Origin: an uncultured SAR86 cluster bacterium
Lineage (GTDB): Bacteria; Pseudomonadota; Gammaproteobacteria; Magnimaribacterales; D2472
Direction: 5' to 3'
Length of the DNA: 54,384 nucleotides
Assembly: GCA_902556355.1 (NCBI GenBank)
Contig: CACDVW010000005.1
Span: 1-54,384 of the forward strand
Shown one piece after another: positions 1 to 7,998 of this stretch (position 1 is its first letter; every line of letters starts with the position of its first letter). Made by a program: the position numbers and the translations under genes. Below the pieces are notes generated by a model. The model made no database searches, was not told the origin of the DNA, and saw only the letters and a list, made by a program, of their open reading frames with translations.

Positions 1-1
1 T

Positions 2-91
2 AAAGAAAGTGATCACTCAGAACTTCACAAAGAGTTATTAGCTATAGAATCTGTCAAAAATATAAGATCAATTAGAATAGAGTCTAACTAA
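2..91 (+). CDS. hom: homoserine dehydrogenase, C-terminal fragment
   Basis: Only the last 29 codons of a gene entering from the left edge are present, ending at TAA 89-91. The final residues (ESVKNIRSIRIESN) resemble the end of the ACT domain of homoserine dehydrogenase, which typically closes with an I-x-x-L/V...IRVE pattern. The stop lies two bases before the thrC start, and hom-thrC is a common proteobacterial operon for threonine synthesis from aspartate semialdehyde. The call rests on this short tail and on the neighbour, so it is moderately secure. Confidence 0.6.
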   Translation, partial: KESDHSELHKELLAIESVKNIRSIRIESN

Positions 92-93
92 TA

Positions 94-1482
94 ATGTTAT
101 TCCATAGTACAAGGGGCAAGGACCACAATAGAACATTTGAGGATGTTCTTATGCAAGGTTTAGCTAAAGATGGTGGTTTATTTATGCCTGATTTTTGGCC
201 ACAAGTCGATATTGAGAAAATAAAAACTCTTGATAGTTTTATTGATGTAGCCAAATGCATAGTTCCTTTATTTACAAAATCCTCTTTCTCAGATGATGAG
301 GTCTTGGAACTACTAGATGATACTTGGCATGACTTTTCTAAAGAAAATTTTGCAGCTATTCATCAGCTTGATGATACAAAATCTATTTTAGAGTTATTTC
401 ATGGACCAACAGCAGCGTTTAAAGATTTTGGACTTCAATTGGCCGCAGCATTTTTTAATAAATCATTATTAAAACAAAATAAAACAGCAATAGTACTAGG
501 TGCAACTTCAGGGGATACTGGATCTGCTGCTATTGATGCATGTAAAAGATTTGATTCTATTAAAAGTTTTATTCTTCTTCCGGATGGAAATATGTCAGAA
601 GTTCAAAGAAGACAAATGACCACAGTTGATAGTCCTAATGTTTTTACATTAAGAGTTAACGGAACATTTGATGATTGCCAGGATATTGTCAAAGAAGCTT
701 TTAATGAAAGGTCTTTTCTCAAAGATGATCAATTTTTATTAGCTGTTAATTCTATTAATTGGGTAAGAATTATTGGCCAAATTTGTTACTATTTTTACGC
801 CTCATTAAAAACTAATCAATTGAGAGAGCCCCTCAATTTTTCTGTTCCAACTGGAAATTTTGGAAATGTATTTGCTTGTTATTCTGCATACAAAATGGGC
901 ATGCCTTTAAATAAAATATTGGTAGCTGTAAATGATAATAATATTCTGCATAGATTTTTTTCAGATAATGATTATTCAAAATCTAAAGTGTCAGAAACTC
1001 TTTCACCTAGTATGGATATAAGTATTGCAAGTAATTTTGAAAGATTGCTTTATGATTTTTATGCAGAAAGAAACTCGTCAATTTGCGATCAGTTTTATAG
1101 AAACTTTCCTAAAACTCCAATTAATCTTGAAAAACACATGTGGGAGAAATCTAAGGATCTCTTTATAAGTTACTCAGTCGATGATGTTTCTACAGTTAAA
1201 GCAATGAAAGATACTCATGCTTCTTATAACTATTTAATTGATCCCCATACAGCTGTAGCAATTAAGGCAGTTGATCAAATTAATGAAAAACTTAATGGAA
1301 ACACATTAATTCTATCTACAGCTCATCCAGCTAAATTTCCTGAAATTATTAAGGATGCAGATTTAGAATTATCAGAAATACCCAAGACTCTTTTAGATGT
1401 ATATAATTTAAAAGAAAGAGCTTCACATATGCCTGCATCCAAAGAATTAATTTTTGATTTTATAATTAAGAATAATTTATAA
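94..1482 (+). CDS. thrC: threonine synthase
   Basis: PLP enzyme converting O-phosphohomoserine to threonine in the cytoplasm. The 462-residue protein has the N-terminal LFHSTRG start typical of proteobacterial ThrC, the PLP lysine in TAAFKDFG (K110), and the phosphate-binding GATSGDTGSAA loop at about 136-146. Length is normal for the family. It follows the hom fragment by two bases (TAATAATG) and is followed one base later by prfB, so hom-thrC-prfB-lysS may be transcribed together. Confidence 0.96.
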   Translation: MLFHSTRGKDHNRTFEDVLMQGLAKDGGLFMPDFWPQVDIEKIKTLDSFIDVAKCIVPLFTKSSFSDDEVLELLDDTWHDFSKENFAAIHQLDDTKSILELFHGPTAAFKDFGLQLAAAFFNKSLLKQNKTAIVLGATSGDTGSAAIDACKRFDSIKSFILLPDGNMSEVQRRQMTTVDSPNVFTLRVNGTFDDCQDIVKEAFNERSFLKDDQFLLAVNSINWVRIIGQICYYFYASLKTNQLREPLNFSVPTGNFGNVFACYSAYKMGMPLNKILVAVNDNNILHRFFSDNDYSKSKVSETLSPSMDISIASNFERLLYDFYAERNSSICDQFYRNFPKTPINLEKHMWEKSKDLFISYSVDDVSTVKAMKDTHASYNYLIDPHTAVAIKAVDQINEKLNGNTLILSTAHPAKFPEIIKDADLELSEIPKTLLDVYNLKERASHMPASKELIFDFIIKNNL

Positions 1483-1483
1483 A

Positions 1484-2581
1484 ATGGATTCCTCAGAACT
1501 TAAGAATAGCCTCAATGATCTTAAAATACGCCTAGATGATATTAAAGATGGTGTTTTTGACATTAACTCCAAAGAAAAACGACTTAAAGAAATTGAGAGC
1601 GAGCTATCTAAAGAAGAAATTTGGTCAGATTTAGATTTATCCCAAAAAATTAGTAAAGAAAAAACAGCTCTTGAAAAAACACTAAATTCATTCAAATCCG
1701 TTGAGGAAAAAGTTACTGATGGTCTTATGTTCATTGATATTGCTGAAGAGGAGGGAGACGATAAATCTATATCTGAAATACTGGAAAGCTTCCAAAGTTT
1801 AGAAGAGTCTGTTGTTGAGCTTGAGTTTAGTAAGATGTTTACAAATAAAATGGATTCTGCATCGGCTTATGTAGAAATTCAATCTGGATCAGGAGGTACT
1901 GAAGCTCAAGATTGGGCTGAAATGTTACTCAGAATGTATACAAAGTGGTCTGAAGGCCGAGGTTTTAATTCTGACTTAATTGAAATTTCTCATGGCGATG
2001 TTGCCGGCATTAAATCTGCAACATTGCATGTAAGCGGTGAATATTCTTATGGTTGGTTGAGAACTGAAACCGGAATACATAGATTGGTTAGAAAATCACC
2101 CTTTGATTCTGGTAGCAGAAGACATACATCTTTTGCATCTGTTTTTATTTCTCCTGAAGTTGATGATTCTATTGAAATAAATATAAACAATGCTGATATA
2201 AGAGTTGATACATACAGAGCATCAGGTGCTGGAGGCCAACATGTCAATAAAACTGATTCTGCGGTGAGGCTGACTCATATGCCAACTGGAGTTGTTGCTC
2301 AATGCCAAAGTGATAGATCTCAGCATAAAAATAAAGAAAATGCCCTTAAACAATTAAAATCTAAGTTATACGAGTTAGAATTACAAAAACAAAACCAAGA
2401 AAGACAAGAATTGGAAGAAAGCAAATCAGACATAGGTTGGGGAAGTCAAATAAGGTCATATGTTTTAGATCAATCTAGAATAAAGGATCTAAGAACTGGT
2501 TATGAAACAGGAAATACATCGGCGGTTTTGAATGGTGATCTCGATGAATTTATGAAAGCAAGTCTTAAAGCGGGAGTATAA
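1484..2581 (+). CDS. prfB: peptide chain release factor 2, no programmed frameshift
   Basis: Class I release factor that reads UGA and UAA and triggers peptide release on the ribosome. The 365-residue protein has the SPF recognition tripeptide at 205-207 and the catalytic GGQ at 250-252, the same numbering as E. coli RF2. In most bacteria codon 26 is an in-frame UGA bypassed by a +1 frameshift that autoregulates RF2. Here the frame is continuous: codons 24-26 read GTT TTT GAC (1553-1561) with no stop and no SD-like stimulator upstream. It starts one base after thrC and abuts lysS, the usual prfB-lysS pair. Confidence 0.97.
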   Translation: MDSSELKNSLNDLKIRLDDIKDGVFDINSKEKRLKEIESELSKEEIWSDLDLSQKISKEKTALEKTLNSFKSVEEKVTDGLMFIDIAEEEGDDKSISEILESFQSLEESVVELEFSKMFTNKMDSASAYVEIQSGSGGTEAQDWAEMLLRMYTKWSEGRGFNSDLIEISHGDVAGIKSATLHVSGEYSYGWLRTETGIHRLVRKSPFDSGSRRHTSFASVFISPEVDDSIEININNADIRVDTYRASGAGGQHVNKTDSAVRLTHMPTGVVAQCQSDRSQHKNKENALKQLKSKLYELELQKQNQERQELEESKSDIGWGSQIRSYVLDQSRIKDLRTGYETGNTSAVLNGDLDEFMKASLKAGV

Positions 2582-4015
2582 ATGGCTGAAGAAAATATTG
2601 GTGGAGAAGAAGGTATTATTGAAGAAAGAAGAAAAAAACTTCAACTCCTTAGAGATAAAAATACAGCATATATAAATGACTTTTTAAAAGAGCATTATGC
2701 TCATGATCTTCATGGTCAATATGATGAGCTATCAAAAGAAGATCTAGAATCAAAAAATGTTGATAATATTTCTGTTGCTGGAAGGATTGTGCTCATGAGG
2801 GTAATGGGTAATGCAAGTTTTGCCACCATAAGAGATTCTAGTGGTGATATTCAGGTTTATGTGAGTAAAAATACTGTTGATATTGATATATATGAAGATT
2901 TTAAAACTTGGGATTTGGGGGATATTGTTGGTGTTAAAGGAAAATTATTTAAAACAAAAACTAATGAGCTAACAATTGAAGCTAGCGCGGTTAGTTTGAT
3001 TACAAAATCAATAAGACCTATGCCTGACAAATTTAAAGGTCTTGCCGATATAGAGACAAGATACAGACAAAGATATCTTGATTTAATGAGTAACGAAAAT
3101 CAGAAGCAAGTATTTTTAAATAGGTCAGCTATTATTGAATCATTAAGAGAGTCTCTTAAAGATAGAGATTTTGTTGAGGTAGAAACACCTATGATGCATC
3201 CAATACCAGGCGGTGCTGTGGCAAGACCATTCGTCACTAAACATAATGCTTTAGATAGAGAGTTATTTTTAAGGATAGCTCCTGAGTTGTATCTAAAAAG
3301 ACTTTTAGTAGGCGGTTTCGAGAGAGTTTTTGAAATTAATAGAAGTTTCAGAAACGAGGGCTTATCAACAAAACATAATCCAGAATTTACTATGCTTGAG
3401 TATTATGAGGCTTTTACAACTTTAGAAAATACCATTGAATTTACTGAAAAAATGATCAAAAAAGCTTGTGAACTTATAAATAATTCATTAAATATATCTT
3501 GGGGAGAGGATCAAATTAATCTATCAAAATTTAGAAAAGCAAAACTTGCCGATTTAGTTTTAGAACATAATAATTCAATTAGTGAAGATCAAATAGCAAA
3601 AATGGGTGGTAAAGAATTGCTTGAATTATTTGAATCTAGTGTAGAAGAAAATTTAATTGAACCAACTTTTGTCATTGGTTATCCTGTTGAAGTTTCGCCT
3701 CTTTCAAGAAGAAATAATGAAGATCCAGAAATAGCTGATAGGTTTGAACTATTTATTGGTGGTAAAGAAATAGCTAATGGCTTTTGTGAACTAAATGACC
3801 CAGATGATCAAGCTGACAGATTTAGAGAACAAGTCAAAGCTAAGGACACAGGCGATAAAGAGGCCATGTCATTTGATGAAGATTACGTAACTGCATTAGA
3901 GCATGGAATGCCGCCTGCAGTTGGAGTGGGTATTGGAATTGATAGATTGGTTATGATGATTACTAACCAAACATCAATAAGAGATGTTATTTTATTCCCT
4001 CAATTAAAATCTTAA
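2582..4015 (+). CDS. lysS: lysyl-tRNA synthetase, class II
   Basis: Charges tRNA-Lys with lysine. The 477-residue protein has an N-terminal OB-fold anticodon-binding domain (about 60-150). The class II catalytic core follows, with motif 2 at about 245-277 (FERVFEINRSFRNEG, then HNPEFTMLEYYEA) and motif 3 near 448 (GVGIGIDRLVMM). The ATG follows the prfB stop with no gap, implying translational coupling. The end overlaps the convergent acyl-CoA dehydrogenase by 4 bases, with the two stop codons sharing a TTAA. Confidence 0.97.
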   Translation: MAEENIGGEEGIIEERRKKLQLLRDKNTAYINDFLKEHYAHDLHGQYDELSKEDLESKNVDNISVAGRIVLMRVMGNASFATIRDSSGDIQVYVSKNTVDIDIYEDFKTWDLGDIVGVKGKLFKTKTNELTIEASAVSLITKSIRPMPDKFKGLADIETRYRQRYLDLMSNENQKQVFLNRSAIIESLRESLKDRDFVEVETPMMHPIPGGAVARPFVTKHNALDRELFLRIAPELYLKRLLVGGFERVFEINRSFRNEGLSTKHNPEFTMLEYYEAFTTLENTIEFTEKMIKKACELINNSLNISWGEDQINLSKFRKAKLADLVLEHNNSISEDQIAKMGGKELLELFESSVEENLIEPTFVIGYPVEVSPLSRRNNEDPEIADRFELFIGGKEIANGFCELNDPDDQADRFREQVKAKDTGDKEAMSFDEDYVTALEHGMPPAVGVGIGIDRLVMMITNQTSIRDVILFPQLKS

Positions 4016-5229
4016 GAATTACCTGAAGGTATGTCTTTGTAGGGCATTCCCTTATCAGCTCTCGCATCTTGAGGAAGTCCAAGCACTCTTTCAGCTATTA
4101 TATTTTTAAGTATTTCATCAGTACCACCAGCAATTCTTAATCCAGGAGCACCAAGCCAAGCATTCTGAAAGCTTTGTATTTCAGGATCATCTGTTTTTAA
4201 CATACCGGCCATATCAAGCGAGTCCATCCCAAAGGCACCAATATTTTGTAATTTATTTGCACTAACTATTTTAGTTATTGAAGCTTCTGGTCCGGGTGTT
4301 TCACCCCTTGATAATGCAGACATAGTTCTGAGTTTAGTATTTTTTAATCCATTTGCTTCACAATACCAGTCTGCAATAGATGATCTTACTGATTTGTTAT
4401 TTATAAGAGGCTCACCAGAATCATCTTGTTTTTTTGCCCATCTAAAAGCATCATCAACATCAGCTCCGTTAGCATCACCAACCGCGAGCCTTTCGTTCAT
4501 AAGCGTTGTTATGGCAACTTTCCATCCATCTCCAACATCTCCAAGCCTTTGAGAGTCAGGTATAACTACATCGGTAAAATAAACTTCATTAAAACTTGAA
4601 CCGCCTGTAATTTGTTTAATTGGTTTTACTTCAATACCTGGAGATTTCATATCTAAGAAGAAAAATGTCATCCCTTTATGTTTTTCAAGATTAGGATCAT
4701 GTCTTACAACTAAAATTCCATAATCTGAAAAATGTGCCCCAGAGGTCCATACTTTTTGGCCATTGATAATCCAATTATCCCCATCTTTGACAGCTTTACT
4801 TCTCAAACCTGCGACATCTGAGCCGGCTGATGGCTCTGAAAAAAGTTGACACCATATTTCTTTACCTTCCGCCATTGCTGGAAGATATCGAGCTTTTTGC
4901 TCATCAGTTGCGTATTCCATCATTACTGGCCCAGCCATACCTAAACCAATTTCAAAAATACCTTTAGGGACATTAAACTTTGATTCTTCTTCAGCCCAAA
5001 TAATTCTTTCAATAGCAGAGGCACCAATACCACCAAATTCTTTTGGCCAATGTAACATGGCCCAACCAGCATCATATTTCTTTTTTTGCCAGTCCTTAGC
5101 AACTTGTAAAAAATCAATATTTGCAAATTCGTTTTTTTCGACACCTGTTTTAAGTTTGGCATTTTTTTCCAGCCATTCTCTACAGGTCTTTCTAAATTTT
5201 GCTTGTTCAGGCGTATCTTTAAAATCCAT
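4012..5229 (-). CDS. acyl-CoA dehydrogenase, long subunit of a probable pair
   Basis: FAD enzyme of the acyl-CoA dehydrogenase superfamily that introduces an alpha-beta double bond into an acyl-CoA thioester. The 405-residue protein has the N-terminal helical domain, the flavin/substrate motif WCQLFSEPSAGSD with a following WTSGAH, and the C-terminal signature RIAGGTDEILKNIIAERVLG. It is the second gene of a minus-strand pair, starting 8 bases after the stop of the smaller dehydrogenase at 5238-6350. Such long/short pairs resemble heteromeric FadE enzymes of sterol or branched-acid breakdown. The substrate cannot be told from sequence. Confidence 0.9.
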   Translation of the reverse strand: MDFKDTPEQAKFRKTCREWLEKNAKLKTGVEKNEFANIDFLQVAKDWQKKKYDAGWAMLHWPKEFGGIGASAIERIIWAEEESKFNVPKGIFEIGLGMAGPVMMEYATDEQKARYLPAMAEGKEIWCQLFSEPSAGSDVAGLRSKAVKDGDNWIINGQKVWTSGAHFSDYGILVVRHDPNLEKHKGMTFFFLDMKSPGIEVKPIKQITGGSSFNEVYFTDVVIPDSQRLGDVGDGWKVAITTLMNERLAVGDANGADVDDAFRWAKKQDDSGEPLINNKSVRSSIADWYCEANGLKNTKLRTMSALSRGETPGPEASITKIVSANKLQNIGAFGMDSLDMAGMLKTDDPEIQSFQNAWLGAPGLRIAGGTDEILKNIIAERVLGLPQDARADKGMPYKDIPSGNS

Positions 5230-5237
5230 AATTTTTC

Positions 5238-6350
5238 CTAGTTTATATTTGATTGTTCTAAGTTAGAGACAAGTTTTTCTTTCCAATTAGCGAGTGAGCC
5301 AATATTTAATGAAAGTAGTTTTGATCTTTTATAAAAAAGATGACAGTCGTATTCCCATGTGAAACCATTACCGCCATGAGTTTGAATGTTCTCTTTTGAA
5401 CATAATTCATAAGCTTTTGTTGCACTTACTCTTGCAGTTGCTGCTGCAACAGGTAAATCTGAGGACTCTGATGACAATGCCCAAGCAGCATAGTAAGAAT
5501 TAGATTTAGCTAAAGTCAAAGCAACATACATATCTGCTAACTTATGTTTAATACCTTGATAAGAACCAATTGGTTTTCCAAAAGCATATCTTTCATTAGC
5601 ATAATTTACTGCCATGTCTAATGCAGCTTGCGAACCCCCAATTTGCTCAAAGCTAAACAATACAGCTGCTTGATTAATAATTGATTCGTACAAAATCCAA
5701 CCATTACCCTCATCTCCAATAAGTGAACTTGGCGTTTGTTTCATTTGTATTGAATAGTGGCCTCTACTACCATCAATATTTTCAACTTGATTGATTGAGA
5801 CTTCTTTACAAGATAAATCAACCAGTCTCAAGTCTATTCCTTTTGATGATTTGCAGACAATAATTGAATGAGTGGCTGCTTCACAATCAGGAACTGCAAT
5901 TTTTGTACCTGAAATTAACTCATTTGAAACTTCAGTTTTAATATTGTTATATGTTGGGGCTAAAAAATCTTCGGTAACTGCTATTGTACCAACTACTTCT
6001 CCTGTTACTAGCTTGGGCAGTATTTCCTTTTTAAGTTCCTCGCTACCATATTTAATTATGGCCTCAGTAAATAAATAGACTGATGACGAGAAGGGCACTG
6101 GTGCAAGATGTCTACCTAATTCTTCAGCAATTACACATAGCTCAAGATGGCCAAGGCCTAATCCATCATATTCTTCAGGAATTCTTATGCCCGTCCAACC
6201 TAATTCAATTATTTTTTGCCATAAATCATTATCAAACGATTTCGAGCCTTCTAATACCCCTCTGGATCGTTTTACACTTTCTTCCTTTTCAAGAAATTTT
6301 TTTGCTTCACTTTGAAGGAATTTTTGATCATCTGAAAAATCTAAATTCAT
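5238..6350 (-). CDS. acyl-CoA dehydrogenase, short subunit of a probable pair
   Basis: A 370-residue acyl-CoA dehydrogenase-family protein, first gene of the minus-strand pair. The N-terminal and middle domains are recognisable (GLGHLELCVIAEELGRHLAP; FSFEQIGGSQAALDMAVNYA). The C-terminus reads THGGNGFTWEYDCHLFYKRSK and lacks the EGT-x-EI-type segment of active long subunits. In known heteromeric FadE complexes one subunit similarly lacks the catalytic base and contributes to FAD and substrate binding, so this is probably the partner of the downstream gene. An AAGGAT stretch precedes the ATG. Confidence 0.86.
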   Translation of the reverse strand: MNLDFSDDQKFLQSEAKKFLEKEESVKRSRGVLEGSKSFDNDLWQKIIELGWTGIRIPEEYDGLGLGHLELCVIAEELGRHLAPVPFSSSVYLFTEAIIKYGSEELKKEILPKLVTGEVVGTIAVTEDFLAPTYNNIKTEVSNELISGTKIAVPDCEAATHSIIVCKSSKGIDLRLVDLSCKEVSINQVENIDGSRGHYSIQMKQTPSSLIGDEGNGWILYESIINQAAVLFSFEQIGGSQAALDMAVNYANERYAFGKPIGSYQGIKHKLADMYVALTLAKSNSYYAAWALSSESSDLPVAAATARVSATKAYELCSKENIQTHGGNGFTWEYDCHLFYKRSKLLSLNIGSLANWKEKLVSNLEQSNIN

Positions 6351-6449
6351 ATAAATCCTTATAGTTATTGTAAAATATATTATAGGACGATAAGTTAACG
6401 ACGCTACTGTTCAAAAATATAGCATATAGCGATAATTTTTTACATTTAA

Positions 6450-7079
6450 ATGAATAAAGATATTAGACCGGATAAAACATCACCAGCATACTTAAAAAAA
6501 ACAAAATCTGGAGGTTTATTTGTAGGTTTTCTTTATGTTCTTTTATTTATGAGTATTTTGGGTCTTGGTATTTGGCAAAGCTTCGAGTCAAGTTATACAG
6601 ACGCTAAAATAAAAACTAACGAAGATAGATTAGCTATCATTGAAGAACAAATGAATATAGCTGATGAGGTTAATAACGATTCTTTAACAGATATATCTTC
6701 TTCTATCCAATTCCTTGATAAAGAAGTTCGTAAGTTATGGGACCTGAGCAATAAAAGAAATAAAGTAAATATATCTAAATTATTAGCTTCAACAGCTGAA
6801 ATAGAGGCATCAATAACTCAAATAAATGAAGCACTTGATAAGTATAAAAATGATTTATCGTCTAATACAAAAAAAATAAATGAACTTAAGCCCTCTCTTA
6901 GTAATATCGATGATATTCAGCTAACACTAAAAACTATAGAAACCCAATTAATTTTAATTGATGACTCTGTCCAAGCTTTAAATAATTATAAAAAACAATT
7001 AAATCAGTCAATATTAGAAATTCAAACAGAAATATCTGCCATGAGGCAACCAGAAAAAATTGAAGAAGCTCTTAATTGA
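6450..7079 (+). CDS. membrane-anchored coiled-coil protein of unknown function
   Basis: I do not recognise a family. The 209-residue protein has a short charged N-terminus, one membrane helix at about 25-45 (LFVGFLYVLLFMSILGLGIW), and a long extracytoplasmic region rich in heptad-like I/L spacing with many Asn, Lys and Glu residues, compatible with a coiled coil (about 55-200). It starts about 100 bases from the divergent dehydrogenase pair and is followed 33 bases later by a small two-helix membrane protein. The topology is reminiscent of YtxH- or HemX-like scaffolds, but no motif supports such a call. Confidence 0.6.
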   Translation: MNKDIRPDKTSPAYLKKTKSGGLFVGFLYVLLFMSILGLGIWQSFESSYTDAKIKTNEDRLAIIEEQMNIADEVNNDSLTDISSSIQFLDKEVRKLWDLSNKRNKVNISKLLASTAEIEASITQINEALDKYKNDLSSNTKKINELKPSLSNIDDIQLTLKTIETQLILIDDSVQALNNYKKQLNQSILEIQTEISAMRQPEKIEEALN

Positions 7080-7112
7080 CAATACTGCAATAAATGGTAG
7101 TTTTATAGCTAA

Positions 7113-7325
7113 ATGAACAGAACTTTTTTACAAATATTTCTCTTATTAGCCTTCATTCCATTGGCGATATTAGTTGGTTATGGTGTTTTGGTAGTTGCAC
7201 CTATTTTTTGTTGCTTTCTTGCAATCAATTCTTATAAATTTAAAAACTACAAAGAAATGTATATTTGGATGGGAGTTGGAGTCTTGTCATTCTTTTTAGC
7301 CTTATATATGCTAGGCGTACTATGA
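7113..7325 (+). CDS. small two-helix membrane protein
   Basis: A 70-residue hydrophobic protein with two clear membrane segments (about 5-35 and 50-69) joined by a short basic/aromatic loop (SYKFKNYKEMYIWMG). No family is recognised. Its TGA stop overlaps the ATG of the next gene in an ATGA arrangement at 7322-7325, which supports it being translated and coupled. It is probably co-expressed with the flanking membrane genes at 6450 and 7322. Confidence 0.6.
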   Translation: MNRTFLQIFLLLAFIPLAILVGYGVLVVAPIFCCFLAINSYKFKNYKEMYIWMGVGVLSFFLALYMLGVL

Positions 7326-7711
7326 TTTTATTAAAAATTATGATCTTCTTTATATCAGCACTAGCAATGATAGCTGGAATAGTAACGATGGTATCACCTG
7401 ATGTTAATACTATCTTTTTACCTATAGTTGCTGAAGGGGTTCAGGAGTCACATTTTGCAAGATCATATGCTGGATTTGTTGCAGCTGTTGGTTATTTGGC
7501 TATGAGATTTTTATATTCCTCATCAAAAGTTCAAGTCGGTACAGTTGTGTTGTATATTATTTTTGTAATGATGATTTCAAAAATGTTCAGCTTCATTTAC
7601 GATGGTTACACAACTATTGCACTTATATCTTTCTTTATGGGTGTTGTATTTGCAATTGGCCTATATGCCGTGCAAAAAGCAAGAAAAAATCAGCTTGATT
7701 ATAATTTGTAA
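7322..7711 (+). CDS. four-helix membrane protein, DUF4345-like
   Basis: Read from the ATG at 7322, which overlaps the upstream stop (ATGA), this is a 129-residue protein with about four membrane helices. An upstream in-frame start at 7265 would overlap the previous gene heavily and is less likely. The pattern of an N-terminal helix ending in a Pro, then ARSYAGFVAAVGYLAM and a short basic C-terminus, resembles DUF4345 proteins and the gene at 15593. The function is unknown. It is the last of three small membrane genes before tRNA-Leu. Confidence 0.6.
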   Translation: MILLKIMIFFISALAMIAGIVTMVSPDVNTIFLPIVAEGVQESHFARSYAGFVAAVGYLAMRFLYSSSKVQVGTVVLYIIFVMMISKMFSFIYDGYTTIALISFFMGVVFAIGLYAVQKARKNQLDYNL

Positions 7712-7766
7712 ATTTTACAATTAACCTTTCCATAAAATATTAATAATCTATATAATGCTTCAATCC

Positions 7767-7851
7767 GGGGATGTGGTGGAACTGGTAGACACGCTTGGCT
7801 TAGAACCAAGTGCCGCAAGGCGTGGGGGTTCGACTCCCTCCATCCCTACCA
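7767..7851 (+). tRNA. tRNA-Leu (anticodon TAG)
   Basis: An 85-base class II tRNA with acceptor GGGGATG pairing with CATCCCT (a G-U at 1:72), D arm with CTGGTAGAC, anticodon stem CTTGG/CCAAG holding loop CTTAGAA, a variable arm (TGCCGCAAGGCG), T arm GGGGGTTCGACTCCCTC and an encoded CCA. Leu identity fits the long variable arm and discriminator A. A TATAAT box at 7751-7756 suits its own promoter. The arginine control region begins just downstream. Confidence 0.95.
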
Positions 7852-7866
7852 AATTTAGTTGAAAAG

Positions 7867-7894
7867 TTTACAAAATTAAATTTCTATATATACT
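7867..7894 (+). promoter_or_regulatory. sigma-70-type promoter of the arginine operon
   Basis: TTTACA (7867-7872) and TATACT (7889-7894) are separated by 16 bases, a near-consensus promoter. Transcription would start around 7900-7903, right at the ATG of the arginine leader peptide. The transcript would therefore have almost no 5' leader before that codon. Confidence 0.6.
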
Positions 7895-7902
7895 TAGCAC
7901 CG

Positions 7903-7947
7903 ATGAATAACTATTTAACACAAGAAAGACGGGTTTCAGCTTTGTAG
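7903..7947 (+). CDS. arginine leader peptide (14 residues, tandem Arg codons)
   Basis: A short open frame MNNYLTQERRVSAL ending in TAG at 7945-7947, too short for ordinary gene calling. It contains two adjacent arginine codons, AGA CGG (7927-7932). CGG should be among the rarest Arg codons in so AT-rich a genome. The frame lies between a good promoter and a terminator ahead of the arginine biosynthesis operon, and its stop codon lies inside the first of three alternative hairpins. This is the layout of trp/his-type ribosome-mediated attenuation, where stalling at Arg codons reports charged tRNA-Arg. No Shine-Dalgarno is visible, so initiation may be leaderless. Translation is inferred, not shown. 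Confidence 0.65.
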   Translation: MNNYLTQERRVSAL

Positions 7948-7980
7948 CTGGATCTATCCTATTGTGAATTAGACCCAGCT
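7937..7980 (+). promoter_or_regulatory. antiterminator region of the arginine attenuator
   Basis: Segment 1 CAGCT (7937-7941) can pair with segment 2 AGCTG (7946-7950) around a TTGT loop. Segment 2, extended to AGCTGGATC (7946-7954), can instead pair with segment 3 GACCCAGCT (7972-7980) at 8 of 9 positions. That pairing would sequester the 5' arm of the terminator. A ribosome stalled on AGA CGG (7927-7932) would cover segment 1 and leave segment 2 free. A ribosome at the TAG (7945-7947) would cover segment 2. Confidence 0.65.
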
Positions 7981-7998
7981 TATGCTGGGTTTTTTTTA
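7973..7998 (+). terminator. attenuator terminator ahead of argF'
   Basis: Perfect 7-bp stem ACCCAGC (7973-7979) / GCTGGGT (7984-7990) with a TTAT loop, running directly into eight T's. It ends 18 bases before the argF' start. It shares its 5' arm with the alternative antiterminator pairing, so it should form when the leader peptide is translated to its stop (arginine plentiful). Confidence 0.85.

Noticed and set aside
1477-1734. Minus-strand open frame over the start of prfB
   Set aside because: Ser/Leu-rich shadow of the coiled-coil-coding prfB N-terminus, with prfB clearly the real gene.
7265-7321. Upstream start for the DUF4345-like gene
   Set aside because: It would overlap the previous gene by 60 bases, while ATG 7322 overlaps the previous stop as ATGA and gives a protein starting at its first membrane helix.
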